Notes: a model not told the origin generated them from the letters alone. Shown: positions 21,311 through 35,283, counted from the stretch's first letter. The stretch is 64,000 bases of DNA from Saccharum officinarum (GCA_020631735.1 CM036201.1:72931253-72995252); one strand, 5' to 3'. Numbers and translations are program-made.

Positions 21311-22140
21311 CGAAGTCCGGTGCCTCGTCCTCGTCAGACGACTCTGAGTCGTCATCCTCGTCGTCCTCTACCTCAACTAGGGCCTTGTCGGGACGGTGTG
21401 GTGGTGTACGCGCGCCGGAGGTGGACCCTGTCACGGGGTCCGAAGAGCCCGCAGGTGTCCTCAGAGAAGCCGAAGCTGTGCTCTGGGAACGCGGAGGGTT
21501 TGCTGGCGGCTCCCACGGAGTGTCCATGCAGCTCTACTTCTGGGCTAGCTTCCTCAAACTCCTGCTCATTTTCTGCAAACACATGTGTGGACTCATATTA
21601 TTTAGGACAACCTTTTGACTCGTACAACATTATAGGATATTTTTAACGTGTTGCTTATGTGCACAAATGTCTCAAGCGCACCTCGCCCTTTGTTCATGCA
21701 ATTGTGTAGTTGAAACGCTGCTTCGTTGGACATCATTGACAATTGTCTGGCCTACATACATAAATGAGGTTTCACCTTGATGTTACAATTTACTAAAACT
21801 GGAATACAACCCACCCAAAGTGCACGGACCTAGGATCTTACCACGTATATCTGAAGGGGGGCTCTCTGTGGCTGCGTCTCGCGCATAGTCGCCTCTTCAT
21901 ATTCGTCAGCGACGATGTCGTCCTCGGAGTCGGCGGGAAGTTCTCCCCCCTGGTATGCCTGCCTCACTTGCACACGGGTCGACCTGTGAAGCTACTGTAG
22001 GTACTCGTTGAAGGCATGTGGGTCATGTGGTGGGCCATCCTGTAGCGGCTGCTTCTCCCTTCTCTCCCACCTCTCGATGTATTGTGCATGTATCTCACGC
22101 CAGTCCTTCTGCTTCATCCTCAGCCTGCGGTCCACACTGC
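21282..22140 (-). pseudogene. plant-mobile-domain-like tail of the MULE gene
   Basis: On the minus strand, 22140-21880 reads VDRRLRMKQKDWREIHAQYI followed by ERWERREKQPLQ and FNEYLQ, then a stop at about 21992-21994. This resembles the C-terminal end of the plant mobile domain (PMD) found in some grass MULEs. An acidic segment (EVEDDEDDDSESSDEDEAPD, 21420-21310) follows after a spacer. The segment is preceded by an AG acceptor, so it may be an exon spliced to the upstream VDGKELHR. The PMD assignment is by resemblance only. Confidence 0.5.
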
Positions 22141-22147
22141 AACAAGT

Positions 22148-23683
22148 TCAGATGGTGTTAGTGCACATAAATGCAATGACGTACTTATGCCAAATTAGTT
22201 GATACATAAATATGATTTTACGAACCAACCTGTGCAGCTCCTTGCCATCAACAAGGACCACTGGCCTACAGAACTGGAAAGCATGCTCCGTCTGAGCAAA
22301 CAACCAGAAAACACGATGTAGCACATGCCTCACCGAGTTCTGCAAAAACATCCCACCGGTGTCCACAAACCATTTCATGCCATGGTTGTAGTAATTCATT
22401 GCAGACAGTATTCGGGGAACCCGGTTGTACACCTCCTCCCAACTTCCCCATCGGATCGCCAGTGCAATTTGCTTTGCACGCCAAGCCTTGCCATACTTCA
22501 CATGATACTTTACAAGCTCATATATGGACTGTTGTAAATAAGACACCGAGACGTAATTATCCTTGTCAACGAGCCCCAATATACGACGGGCAAGGTAACA
22601 TGCAGTGAGCTACGGATGATATTCTTTACCCTTGTTATCCAAGCATAAATGGGGTTGGACCAATTTACTTATCCTCCATTTGCCATCACTCGCTTTCTTC
22701 CTTGCAGTAAGCCTCCACTGGCATGGATAACCTGCTTTGCAGGTAATGTGATACCTCAAGTTCTTGTCGAAATGAGTCACCAAGTATGGCCTATGGTGGT
22801 ACACAACATAATCCTGAAGAAAGAGCTTCATCTCTGACATTGTATTGAATATCATGCCCTTCTGAAGGATTACATGCTCATGGTTATACAGTGATTCTGC
22901 ACACATCTACAGACCTATGTCACAAACTGTTATATGTACCATGCTGATATCCCTGTAGTTCGGACCACCACTTAAAGGTACACCGCCCTGGCTTAGTTGC
23001 ATGAGTTCTGCCTCTGTGTAAGGGGGCGGTGCAACATAATGCTGTGCTTCGCTGATCCTACCCCACGTATCAAAATACGGTGCACCACCCTCTGGCAAAT
23101 CATGGACCAGCCTGCCCTGAGTCGGCATGGCTTGAAGCACCGAAAGTGAAACATCGGACGTTGTAGCATGAACCGACGTCGCATGGACAGCTCTATCATC
23201 ATCGTCGTCGTCGTCGTCATCATCGTCGTCGTCGTCATCGTCGTCGTGGTCGTCATGACCGAACCAGTTCTCTTCCGCCTGCTCTTGCTCTTCACGTTCG
23301 AACTCCCTCACATCGAAGTCGTTGCTTATACAACCGACTGAATGTGAATGCAACTGCTCCTGCGTCAACTGACTATCCATATACAACTGACTGGATGTGA
23401 ATGGAACTGCTTCTTCGTCAACATCGTCATGGTGATCATCCTCCAACCTGTACCCATTCTCCACAACCACCTCAGCAATGGGTGAGTTCGAGCCTGCGAG
23501 GACCCTAATGTAGCGGGACCAATGAGCAGGGTCGCGCAAAGGCATCAGGACATATTTTGCCTCAGTCTTCCCACTGTCAAATCTCCCCTTGATTGTGAAA
23601 TCACCGCCAAACTTTGCGTTTAAACGCACACAAAGGTCATTGAAGCTCGGCGGTTCATCGAACCATTCCAACTCATCTTTCAT
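22148..23683 (-). pseudogene. MuDR-type transposase, N-terminal two thirds
   Basis: One minus-strand frame runs from MKDELEWFDEPPSFNDL (23683) to about 22235 with two in-frame TAG stops (22907-22909 and 22610-22612). After an N-terminal domain come a run of about 17 Asp encoded by GAC/GAT repeats (23190-23250) and a MuDR DNA-binding domain (KGMIFNTMSEMKLFLQDY, ITCKAGYPCQWRLTARKK). The transposase region then has SVSYLQQSIYELVKYHVKYG and FCRPVVLVDG. The last is the block with the first catalytic Asp; the rest of the DDE core is absent, with KELHR following at once. The element cannot transpose by itself. Confidence 0.8.
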
Positions 23684-23769
23684 ATCCTCAAATTCACCAT
23701 CTTCCTTCCTAACAATTCCTCCGAAATAAACTCAGACACAATAATCCATCTGAAAACCATTCGAGCAAA

Positions 23770-24135
23770 CTTCATCAAGTCGTCCAAACTAACTAACTAT
23801 ACTAAGTTTATTAACTACACTATACTAACTAAACTAACTAAAGTAACTATTTATATCACATGTACTAACTTCACTAATCTAAACTAAACAAACTAACTAT
23901 TCTAACTATTTATAATACCTAAGTAACTATTTATATCTCCTATACTAACTTCACTAATTTAAACTAAACATACTAACTATTTATAATACATATACTAACT
24001 TTACCAATCATACTAACTAAAATAACTATTTATAATATTTATACTAACTATGGTAGCTTTACTAATGATACCAACTAAATAATTAAACTAACTACTTATA
24101 CTAACAATACTAAACAAACTAATCTAGCTAACGAT
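23770..24135. repeat. AT-rich CTAA/ACTA tandem-like tract
   Basis: Words such as ACTAACTA, ACTATTTATA and TATACTAACTT recur many times without a fixed period. The tract lies upstream of the minus-strand transposase start and may contain the promoter or first intron of the element gene. Confidence 0.6.
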
Positions 24136-24450
24136 TATAATACATCAAAAATAAAAAAATGAAATTACCTTGGCTCGGACGCGGGGAGCTGCTATCGAGG
24201 CCAAAGTGCTCAGGGGAGAAGGCTCGACGCTGCTCGCGGGGCAATGCTCGCGGAGGGGGTGGCCCTGCTGCGGGGGGGGGGCGCGGGAGGGGCGCTGCTC
24301 CGGCGTCCAGCGCGGGCACGGGGGAGGGGGCGCGCGCGCGTGCCGCCGCGGGGGGGGGGGGGCTGCAGCTGCCGCCGCCCGGGGGCGTCGCCTCGTACTT
24401 CTTCTGTCTGGTGCAGCGACCACACGAGCCGTATCCCGCGTGAAACAAAA
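24136..24450. other. very GC-rich subterminal block of the MULE
   Basis: Contains G-runs up to 11 (24349-24361) and overlapping frames on both strands. The frame products (Ala/Arg/Pro/Gly) have no motif, so I regard it as non-coding. Confidence 0.55.
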
Positions 24451-24475
24451 CGCCCCCCTGCCGCTCCTTGATCTG

Positions 24476-24671
24476 GGGAGCGGCAGCCCCCTGCCCCCTT
24501 TTCGTCACTGCCACCTTAGCAGCGTTGCCGCTCCTCCATGTGGGGAGCGGCAAAGTTGAAATGTCGCTCCCTCACGTGGGGAGCGGCCAAAAGTGTTAGA
24601 TATAAAAAAAAAACTTTCGGTGCTAAAATTAAAAATAGTTTTTAAAAAGTGTTAAAAATAAAATAAAAATC
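24476..24671 (-). repeat. right terminal inverted repeat of the MULE
   Basis: Reverse complement of 19018-19203 with scattered differences, ending AAAAATC against the TCATTCAA duplication. Confidence 0.85.
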
Positions 24672-24679
24672 TCATTCAA

Positions 24680-25053
24680 AGACAACTGCAACGGCGAACA
24701 GGAACCCGCAGGCAAAGGCCGAGCACTGACGAAAACCTCTTCCGGCCCACTGCAGCCCAAGAAGGTCCAACGCAGAGGCTAAAGAGAAATATGCGAGGCT
24801 AGCTCAAGAGAGAGAGAGAGAGAGAAGAAATACGCGAGACGTTGCAAGACGCCAAGACCGGGCACGCACAGGTTCCGTGTGTAGTGTAACGAAACCGCAC
24901 CGGCACGGGGCGTGCACTGGCCAACCATCGGCAGTGTGCCAGGTATGCAGTATCTAGGTCCTCCGCTGCCCAGCAGCTGTAGCCCTGTGCGCTCTTTTCA
25001 GCTGTTGCTTGTATTGGCGAGCAGTGCATGCAGCATCCATGCGCCATGGATGA
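24680..25053. other. nuclear spacer left of the plastid insert
   Basis: GC-moderate sequence with a short AG dinucleotide run at about 24806-24824. No gene can be supported. Confidence 0.5.
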
Positions 25054-25641
25054 CACATGACAGTGTACGTTTACGCAATATGCTTATGCATACAGGGAAC
25101 ATGCATGTGCACATGGTCTGAGCAGGCATGCCTCCGCGGGAGCAGATGTGTGGTGCTGGTGCCTCGACATGCTGCTGTGGAAGGATGGTGGCGCTGCGTA
25201 TGGTATGGCTCCTCGTCCTCGATCGTGGCCTTGACGCAGAGCACGATGTGTTCGTCGCCTGCAACTTGAACCACCAGATGCCTGATGTGTTGCCGATGTG
25301 GTGGCGTATATGGATTCGGTGTCGGCGAAAGAGGCTCGAGGATTTGGGAAGAAAATTAGAAGATCTCATCTAATCTATGATTTATATTGGAGGGGGGGGG
25401 GAAATAGACGGTAGGATTTATCGGATTCCATGGGACAGCAGGATTGTCAGCTTCCTTGGAGGAAAATTTGTTCGGAGATTCAGATGCACAAAATATTCTC
25501 GACCGACCGCTGGAGTCCGGACAAGACCGACTCGAAGAAGAATGGCGCCGCTGCAGCGCTTCGCAGCCTCGGTGGCCGCTGTCGCCCTGGCCGTCGCGTT
25601 CCATCTGTGAGTGAGTGGCCGAGTGCCACAGCTCGTTCGCG
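25054..25641 (+). repeat. nuclear direct repeat, left copy, bounding the plastid insert
   Basis: 588 bp of nuclear-type sequence that reappears at 30572-31168. The match begins at CACATGACAGTG (25054 / 30572) and ends at GCTCGTTCGCG (25641 / 31168). Differences are few: a homopolymer change near 25392-25405, a 10-bp insertion (TCAGCTACTG) in the right copy near 30965, and at least one substitution near 25370. Short frames such as MAPLQRFAASVAAVALAVAF (from 25542) are present in both copies but match no family I know. Confidence 0.95.
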
Positions 25642-25907
25642 TTCCATCAATTGTGGGGTTCTATTGATGCCTTGAATAACATGTAATTTTCCTATAGACA
25701 AGGAACAAAAAAGAGAAAAAAGGAATTCTGTTTCGGGACCAAGCAAAACTGGATTGTTGTGCCATAGGAAGGATAGCTATACTAATTCGGTATACTCAAA
25801 ATACACCTTTGGTACAAAATTGACAATCTCACAAGGATGAAATATCAGTAATTTTCTATTTACTGGTGGATCCAATCTTTTACGGAATCAATTCCTTTTT
25901 TGAATAA

Positions 25908-26446
<539 letters not shown>

Positions 26447-26571
26447 GAGAAAGAAAGAGAGTAGTAAGAATTCTCTTATCCCATTTGGAAGGATACCATC
26501 TTTATAACTATCCATGACTGTTTTTGTCTCTAGCATGACCACTTGAGAAAATGTGGAGGAAAGTAGGGGAA

Positions 26572-26694
26572 ATGGCCGATACTACTGGAAGAATTCCTCT
26601 TTGGCTGATAGGTACTGTAACTGGTATTCTTGTGATTGGTTTAATAGGTGTTTTCTTTTACGGTTCGTATTCTGGATTGGGTTCATCTCTATAG
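26572..26694 (+). CDS. psbJ: photosystem II PsbJ (plastid copy in nucleus)
   Basis: A 40-codon frame starting [18 protein letters not shown], a single-helix photosystem II subunit of normal length. It is the last gene of the psbE-F-L-J cluster. Part of the NUPT and intact. Confidence 0.96.
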   Translation: MADTTGRIPLWLIGTVTGILVIGLIGVFFYGSYSGLGSSL

Positions 26695-27593
26695 TAATCG
26701 GAGGATCCAGATTGTAAACATGAAAAAGTAGGAACTTAGCGGGTCCTTACTCCCCTTTATCTGATTAGAGCGGAAAGGGCCCGCGGAATTCTTATTGTTA
26801 TAACGCGGTTTTATTCCATAATCTAGAAATTGGTTACCTATTTCTATTTGTAAAAATAACAAAGAGAAAACCTTTGCTCTGATGGTTGGAATCCCTGTAT
26901 TTATTCTTTTGTTTGTTAATGATGTTAGTGAGTGAAGCAATCCATCGGTCGATTTAAAGCCCCCGCCTTTCGCCCATAAAATGGATTCACTCTTATGAAG
27001 CAACAAGAAAGAGGGGAGAGGTTCCAGTATTTTATTCCATGAAGGAAGTATCCTGCAAATCGTTGATTTAGTTTCGAGTAATAAACTAATAAAACCTTAA
27101 TCAAAACTACTCAACTAGCCTAAAAATCAAAACCACCCTTCCATGGGAAGGTATAGATTTTTTTTTACAAAATTTCTGTAAGTTCAAAGTTGAACTTAAT
27201 TGAAAAAGTCAAGCAATTCTATTTGCTCACAAGAAATTTGTCCCCCGCCATACTTTCTTTCCCTCTGTTTGTCCACTACCGCGCCCGAACCTAAGCAAAG
27301 GAAGTCCAAAAGACAGACCCGAATAAAGAATAAATAGTAATCTTTGACAAAACAAATAAGAAGAAAAATGATTCTTACTTCGATACAAGAAGAATCGACA
27401 CAAGAAAAAGGCTTTTTTGCCTTTTTCTTGTGCCCAATAGAGGATTAAGAAGACCCACAATTCCTCCTAAAAGGACTTGTTGCTTTTATTGTTCTCGTCT
27501 TTGCCTTGGATCCTCTTCTTTTGCATGAGATAGAAATAAGGAATTCCAGAAATCGAGGCTTTTTTCTAACTTGATGGTAAGAAATCCCAGGAT

Positions 27594-28580
<987 letters not shown>

Positions 28581-28784
28581 CTACAATAAATTAGATAGGT
28601 AGCTAAGCTAATCTAGTTCCCTATACACGAGTCTGTTGTCATTCTACTGCAATAGTTGTACTAGAATGATGAATACCTTGAGCAGGTAGAAATAGAAAGA
28701 ATTTTGTTAAAAAGGAAAAGGGCTTTCTTTCTAAAGGAAGAAATATGCTAATTTGATTAATATTAGGAAATCAAATGAGTGAGT

Positions 28785-29513
<729 letters not shown>

Positions 29514-29848
29514 TCATTCGCCGACTCTATTTCATTTGCTGAATATATATGATATTTCTTTTCTTTGAAGCAAAAATTCTATAACAAGGTTTGAGACCTT
29601 GTATTTGTATCTATTTCTCTTTTTGTATACTAGTGAAATTTCATTGTATTGGGTTCTTTCTTAGATCTAAATGGAGTGGAATAGAGAAATAAAAAAAAGG
29701 CCTTTCATATAAAAATGGAAGAATAGTATGCCATATATCTCACTTGGACAAAACAAATTCGAAGCAATTTTCTCTTATCCTCGTTTGTCCCTTCCTTTAG
29801 ATAAATACTCAAAATCCCCTTACAATTGCAAAAAATTGCAATTGGTAC

Positions 29849-30408
29849 TCAAAATACTTCAATTGGTACACGCAAGAAATAGGCCAATTCGGCAGCTTTT
29901 TGTTCAATTTCTCGTGGAGTAAAAAACTTCTCATCAGTACGAGTCAAGGGAATGACCCCCTGGCCCCGGATTTCCATATAAAGGATACGACGAGGATAAA
30001 GACCCTCTTTAACCTGAATTCTAATTGATTGGATATCCCGCACAAGGAATTGAAGGAAGATGCGACGTTTTATTCCAGGGAATCCCCAACGAAAAATGCA
30101 CACTATTCCCTCTTTTCTATCGAATCGGTCATAACCACTGCCTACATTCCATAAAATAGTGCACCACAAATAGGAGCTAATGAATAGGCCCGTGATTCCG
30201 TAGAAAGACATCACGACCCCCTGTGGAAAAAAAAAAGAATTTGTTGAGATGGAAGTACAGATATCATATTCTTACCAAGATAACTGGAAGCCCCAACTGC
30301 TAAGAATCCTAATGAACCTAGAAAAAGAATACAGGCCCAGAAAAAATTACCTCTTTTTCGAGAACCTTTTAGAAGTTCTATCCATATGTGTTCTGATCGT
30401 CAATTCAT
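29849..30408 (-). pseudogene. ycf4: Ycf4 photosystem I assembly factor, broken plastid copy
   Basis: The region reads as ycf4 from an ATG at 30408 (minus strand) to the stop at 29849, but two lesions disrupt it. Codon 3 is TGA where a Trp codon (TGG) is expected. Further on, a homopolymer of ten T (30227-30236 on the plus strand, as A) is longer than the frame allows, shifting the reading. Downstream, 121 residues remain open ([15 protein letters not shown] onward) through the normal C-terminus VPIEVF. Ycf4 helps assemble photosystem I on thylakoids. This is the only NUPT gene seen to be damaged. Confidence 0.88.
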
Positions 30409-30571
30409 ATTAGATATACTAAATCCAGTAGCGGTCAATTGAAATTGAGAGAATAAGCTAAATGATTTTGGCTTTACTTTTTTTGATTCTGAAATAGCCT
30501 TCAGTAGCTAGTACTCCTGTGAAATAATTGGTTAGATACATTGACTTTCTATTCAAAAAAATTAGTGGATC

Positions 30572-31168
30572 CACATGACAGTGTACGTTTACGCAATATG
30601 CTTATGCATACAGGGAACATGCATGTGCACATGGTCTGAGCAGGCATGCCTCCGCGGGAGCAGATGTGTGGTGCTGGTGCCTCGACATGCTGCTGTGGAA
30701 GGATGGTGGCGCTGCGTATGGTATGGCTCCTCGTCCTCGATCGTGGCCTTGACGCAGAGCACGATGTGTTCGTCGCCTGCAACTTGAACCACCAGATGCC
30801 TGATGTGTTGCCGATGTGGTGGCGTATATGGATTCGGTGTCGGCGAAAGAGGCTCGAGGATTTGGGAAGAAAATTAGAAGATCTAATCTAATCTATGATT
30901 TATATTGGAGGGGGGAAAAAATAGACGGTAGGATTTATCGGATTCCATGGGACAGCAGGATTGTCAGCTACTGTCAGCTTCCTTGGAGGAAAATTTGTTC
31001 GGAGATTCAGATGCACAAAATATTCTCGACCGACCGCTGGAGTCCGGACAAGACCGACTCGAAGAAGAATGGCGCCGCTGCAGCGCTTCGCAGCCTCGGT
31101 GGCCGCTGTCGCCCTGGCCGTCGCGTTCCATCTGTGAGTGAGTGGCCGAGTGCCACAGCTCGTTCGCG
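30572..31168 (+). repeat. nuclear direct repeat, right copy, bounding the plastid insert
   Basis: 597 bp matching 25054-25641. The nuclear sequence continues past 31168 (CTCGGCGCCGGGG), whereas after the left copy it changes abruptly into plastid DNA. So the insert interrupts one nuclear locus whose ~590 bp is present on both sides. Confidence 0.95.
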
Positions 31169-32098
31169 CTCGGCGCCGGGGAGACAACGGCGTTCCTGCC
31201 GTACGGGATGGTGGCCGGGTCGGGGTGTCGGTGATTAGGAAGGCGCAGCCAGAGTACGTCGAGGTGCAAGAGCAGAGCGCGTGGGCAACGGAGGGAGGGA
31301 GGTGGGTAGCGACTAGCGAGTTCACGCCCGATTGCCGATTGGACGAGTAATGGGACCTTAACAGTGTTTAGGTATGAGCGTTTTTAGAGTTTACTGGGAT
31401 CGGAATGACAGGATGCTATAAGTTTAGGGACCGACAGAGGACTTTACCCCATTCTAAATCATCATCTAACATGGGATGGAAGGAGTAATTAAGTCTAAAC
31501 CTGTGGACATGTTGCACTCTAAATCTACAATATCTTATCAATTCTCTTGCATAAAGCCCGGCATTGACCCCTGAGATAAAACTTCCACGAACCATTACAA
31601 GTGTTCGCGGTCCGTAACGAAAAAACAAATTCGCAGGTGCAAACACAATGGCCAAAAATGAACATGTGGATTTCTTTCGGAACCTCTAACAGCACGTCAG
31701 CACACATGGACTCTAATGACCGAGTGCTACATTGGAAATATTTACTTTTTTTTTAGATTAAAAGCATTCACTATAGCCAACAAACACGTTTCACTATGCG
31801 GCCGGGCAGCTGCTGCCAACGTCCCCGCTGATGGTCATGCCGGACGCGGACTCAGATTCGGTGACATCCCTCGGGCAAAGTCATGGCGTGGCTTTGCCCT
31901 CTCCATTCACCGTTGAACTTGAATGGAGATCCAAGGGCTGCCAGCCCCGTTGGGACATGGTTTTTCCCCCGGTAATCCTAGCGGCTGGACGTCCGGCGTG
32001 CGAGACGCCGCGCCCTTTCCAAACCCCCTCCCGGTGGGAGTAGAACGGAACGCCGCTCCCTTCCCAAACCAGCTTGCCCCCGCGGGAATAGAACGGAA
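31169..32098. other. nuclear spacer right of the plastid insert
   Basis: The first ~180 bp are GC-rich continuation of the interrupted locus. The rest is mixed. Two imperfect copies of a ~60-bp segment (each ending in TAGAACGGAAC) lie at about 32010-32100. No gene is supported. Confidence 0.45.
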
Positions 32099-32118
32099 CC
32101 CCCCCCCCCCCCCCCCCC
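32099..32118. repeat. run of 20 C
   Basis: Twenty consecutive cytosines next to the minisatellite tract; likely length-variable and error-prone in assembly. Confidence 0.95.
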
Positions 32119-32159
32119 GCATCACCCCGTTCCCCCACTGCGCCCCCTATCCCAAGAGC

Positions 32160-32900
32160 ACAAAAATACTTCAAGTGCAACATCGCAAACATATAAAAAA
32201 AACTATGTAGTGCAACATCGAAATATGAATACTGCAACATCGAAAAACATATACTGCAACATCGAAAAATTATGTGCTGCAACATCACAAAAATATGTAC
32301 GGCAACATCGCAAAACATATGTACTGCAACTTCAAAAAAAACATGTAATGCAACATCGAAAAATTATGTGCTGCAACATCGTAAAAACATGTACTGCAAC
32401 ATAGCAAAACACATGTACTGCAACTTCGAAAAAACATGTAATGCAACATCGAAAAATTATGTGCTGCAACATCGAAAAGTTATGTGCTTCAACATTGTAA
32501 AAACATATACTGCAACATCGCAAAAACACATGTACTGCAACTTCAAAAAAAATATGTAATACAACATAAAAAAATATGTACTACAACATCGAAAAATTAT
32601 GTGCTGCAACATCAAAATTTATATACTGCAACATCGCTACAACATTGGAAAATATGTACTGCAACATCTCAAATAGTAGTACTGCAACATCAAAAAATTA
32701 TGTGCTGCAACATCAAAAAATTATGTTCTACAACATCGGAAAATATGTGCTGCAACATCTCAAATAGTAGTACTGCGACATCGCAATAATTAACCATGAA
32801 ACATGCGAATGGAAACATTCGAAAATCATCTGTTGCAACAACCAAAAATCTTATTGCAATATTCAAAAATCATCTGTTGCTACATAAAAAAACCCATTGC
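32160..32900. repeat. TGCAACATCG-A-rich minisatellite (~24-30-bp units)
   Basis: About 27 units of the form TGCAACATCGAAAAAT-TATGTGC recur with small length changes. Higher-order blocks of ~95 bp are visible (for example 32320-32400 against 32416-32480). Unit identity is imperfect and units abut directly, so it is not a CRISPR array. GC-rich sequence flanks both sides, as around 18105-18560. Confidence 0.85.
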
Positions 32901-34027
32901 AACATGGGAGAAACAGCAAAAAAGCATACAAAACAGCCCCTGACCCATCACCTTCGAGCTCACCCAAGGGAGGAGGGAATATGACCCCAGAGCTCGCCGG
33001 AACCCTAGCCACCGTCGCGTCCCTCAAATTCAGAGGAGGAGGAGGAGGAGCGCTCAGATTCAGAGAAGGAATGACCTACCTCGTTGGAGCCACCGTCTTT
33101 GTCCTCGTCTTTGGTGGGAGGAGAGGAGCCGTGTCGATGGGGGCGCGGGGTAGCAATGGAGGTCGCAGGAGGGAGGGAGGGAGGGAGCGCTGGCGGACGG
33201 GCGGGACGCAGTGAGTTGGCGCGCGGCGTCCCTCCCGGCAGGCTGGCGGGGCGGCAGTAGAATGGGAGGAGCGCTGCGAGAGTGAGCGAGGAGAGGATAA
33301 GGATGAGTGTGGGAAACAGCGTGCGGCAGGAGTAGGTCGGGTTCGGCGCAACTTTGGGTGCGTCTGTTCTCGTCTGGATGCCTGTCATATATCATTATCG
33401 TTTTTTCAACGGTGTTGAAGAACACAGGCGCGGGCGGGTCTCCATTCGCGCGCGCTGCGGCGTCATCCCATGCGCCACGCCGCCGCCATGCATGGAGGAG
33501 ATAAAGAAGGGACAAGCTCGTGTCCCCGCCAACCGCGATGTTCACGGAGGAGCACGTCGGTATGTCGGGCAGTCATAGACGGCGAGACGTCGGTGGTGAA
33601 GGTGAAGCGCAGGTAGGCGGCGATGTGGGCGGCGAGATTGGCATCTGATGCATGTCAACTACCAACCAGTCATGCCTGTGAGCAGGGGCCCTGTTTGTTG
33701 GCGCAGAGTTGGATGGCGGGAAGGCGCAATCGAACGATGGCCGCAGTCGTCTAGGCCGCCCCGATCGAGGAAGCCCAGCGCAAAAAGCTATGGCCCAGAG
33801 TGGGTCAGGCGTGCTCTGAAGGACTGAATTATCGTACCTATATTGGAACAAACCTTCTCTCGGACTTGTCCTCTGTTCTTGGTTTCCCCTGCTTCTCTTC
33901 CCTCTTCCCCTCTCCTCAAGCCAAGTGAGGTGTTAACAATGCCTCGTGCGCTTCGATCTCCAGCTTGCAATGCTCGCCAGCACCACGCCTGCTGGCTGCT
34001 AGCCTACTTCACTCCTAAATCCTAATT
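32901..34027. other. GC-rich then mixed spacer without recognised gene
   Basis: 33000-33560 is GC-rich with long overlapping frames on both strands (for example 33060-33545 minus). Their products are Ser/Pro/Arg-rich and carry no domain. Polypurine GGAGGA repeats lie at 33031-33050. The rest to 34027 shows nothing I can identify. Confidence 0.45.
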
Positions 34028-35283
34028 AGGGCACCTCCAGTGTACAAGCGAACCGAACGGTTCGGAGACAACAAATTGAAGTATGGTTCGATAACCCCAG
34101 TATATGCATCGGTTTTGTGGGCCCCATGTACAATAAAAAATTCTCTCCCTTGCGGTTCCCTTCCTCGCGAGCAGGCGGAAATATCCACCCAATCTTCATC
34201 CCGGTCGCCTCCTCTTTGCTCCCATCGCCCCCTCCCTCCCTCCCCTCAATCGATCCCAAAAATCATGCAATGAACCTAGAAAGTACTCTCGGAGACAAAC
34301 AGATCAGATCAATCCCCTACAGATCCATACAATCGAATCGGAGTTAGGGTGAGAGCTGTCGAGGGTTGCAACAGCCAGCATGTGAGACGACGACATCGAG
34401 CTCCATCGTGGTCGCAGCAGCCAGCAGGCGAGTCATCGCGTCACAGGGAGGGCACGTGGCCCGGGGTGGGCGGGGAGACGAAAGAGGAGGAGAGGACGCC
34501 GCTCGCCCCAGACCTTTGTTTGTATCTGAATCAGCATCACTCCATTCTTTCAGGTGTAGTGTAATTGGATCTTTGTTTGTATTCTCTACATGAGGTATTG
34601 GAGAGCTTACCGGTGAAGCTGAGCCCTCACATCTTGAACCATTGCCACCACCAACTCCAAACAATGATGCTGAAGCAACCGGTGACGAAGGACCACCGGT
34701 CATATCCGCACCATGGAAATTACCATGGAAAGGAATTCCATGTTGGTATCTTGAACTTGGGAGCTGCTGGAAACTTGGAGGACCTCCAAATGGATGGAAA
34801 CTTTGTGGCTAGAAGGGAGTTTGAAAGTTGGGACCAAACTGATATGGTGGAAAGTTCATGGAAAAAGGGGGCTGGATACCATGTTGTTGGTTGTTTGTGT
34901 TCTATTGACTTGAACTTGCCATTGCAGAGTTCATCATATTTGTGAAACTGGGTCTGGATGAGTTCTTCGTATTTCAGGTGTAGTGTAATGATTAGTGTTT
35001 GAATTGGTATGCATCCGAAGGTCTTGTATACGTAGGAGGAAGCAGGCAAGCCTGCCTGGGCCAACGGCTCCTTGGCACACGGCCACGTGCCCTGTAGACG
35101 TATTATTTTATTGAACAAGAAAAGGAATCGCAACGGTCATGTTGTGCCAATAGTATTTTAATCGGCTGGGTTCGGATGGTCTGCGAGGTTCGCTTTTACT
35201 TCTGACACGTATGCTCTAGTGTGTACGGTTCGCCTCTGATGTCCATGGTTCGCTTTCAGCCCAACGCTGGAGCTGCTCTAATC
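34028..35283. mobile_element. Harbinger-like non-autonomous element
   Basis: The ends read AGGGCACCTCCAGTGT on the left and ACGCTGGAGCTGCTCT on the right, inverted repeats with few mismatches next to TTA/TAA. Subterminal words (GCGAACCGAACGGTTCGG on the left, GGTTCGC repeats at 35190-35255) are also inverted. The interior has an ORF1-like fragment on the minus strand. A truncated relative lies at 13859-14016. Exact target duplications could not be fixed. Confidence 0.5.
34344..34950 (-). pseudogene. Harbinger ORF1-like / SANT-associated protein N-terminal fragment
   Basis: Minus-strand frames give a Phe/Pro/Gln-rich N-terminal segment (FPPYQFGPNFQTPF, QSFHPFGGPPSFQQL) followed by MTGGPSSPVASASLFGVGGG and an acidic-Ser region ending near 34344. 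This style is seen at the N-terminus of plant Harbinger ORF1/Myb-like proteins. A stop and a frame change occur near 34815 and 34880. No DNA-binding helix remains, so this is a remnant; the assignment is tentative. Confidence 0.4.

Larger units (their letters stand above)
19018..24671. mobile_element. Mutator-like element (MULE) with long TIRs, internally deleted
   Basis: A 5654-bp element flanked by a perfect 8-bp duplication TCATTCAA (19010-19017 and 24672-24679). The ends GATTTTT / AAAAATC lead into ~190-bp inverted repeats sharing many words, such as AACACTTTTTAAAAACTATT and GCCGCTCC-CACGTG blocks. Inside are a plus-strand GRF zinc-finger gene and a minus-strand MuDR-type transposase joined to a plant-mobile-domain-like tail. 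An 8-bp duplication would also fit hAT, but the encoded MuDR domain decides for a MULE. Frame breaks and the missing catalytic core make it non-autonomous. Confidence 0.88.

Noticed and set aside
32160..32900. CRISPR-like array
   Set aside because: Repeats abut without unique spacers, vary in length, and the genome is a plant.
33060..33545. 161-codon minus-strand frame as a gene
   Set aside because: Same reason: GC-rich, Ser/Pro/Arg-rich product, overlapped by competing frames.
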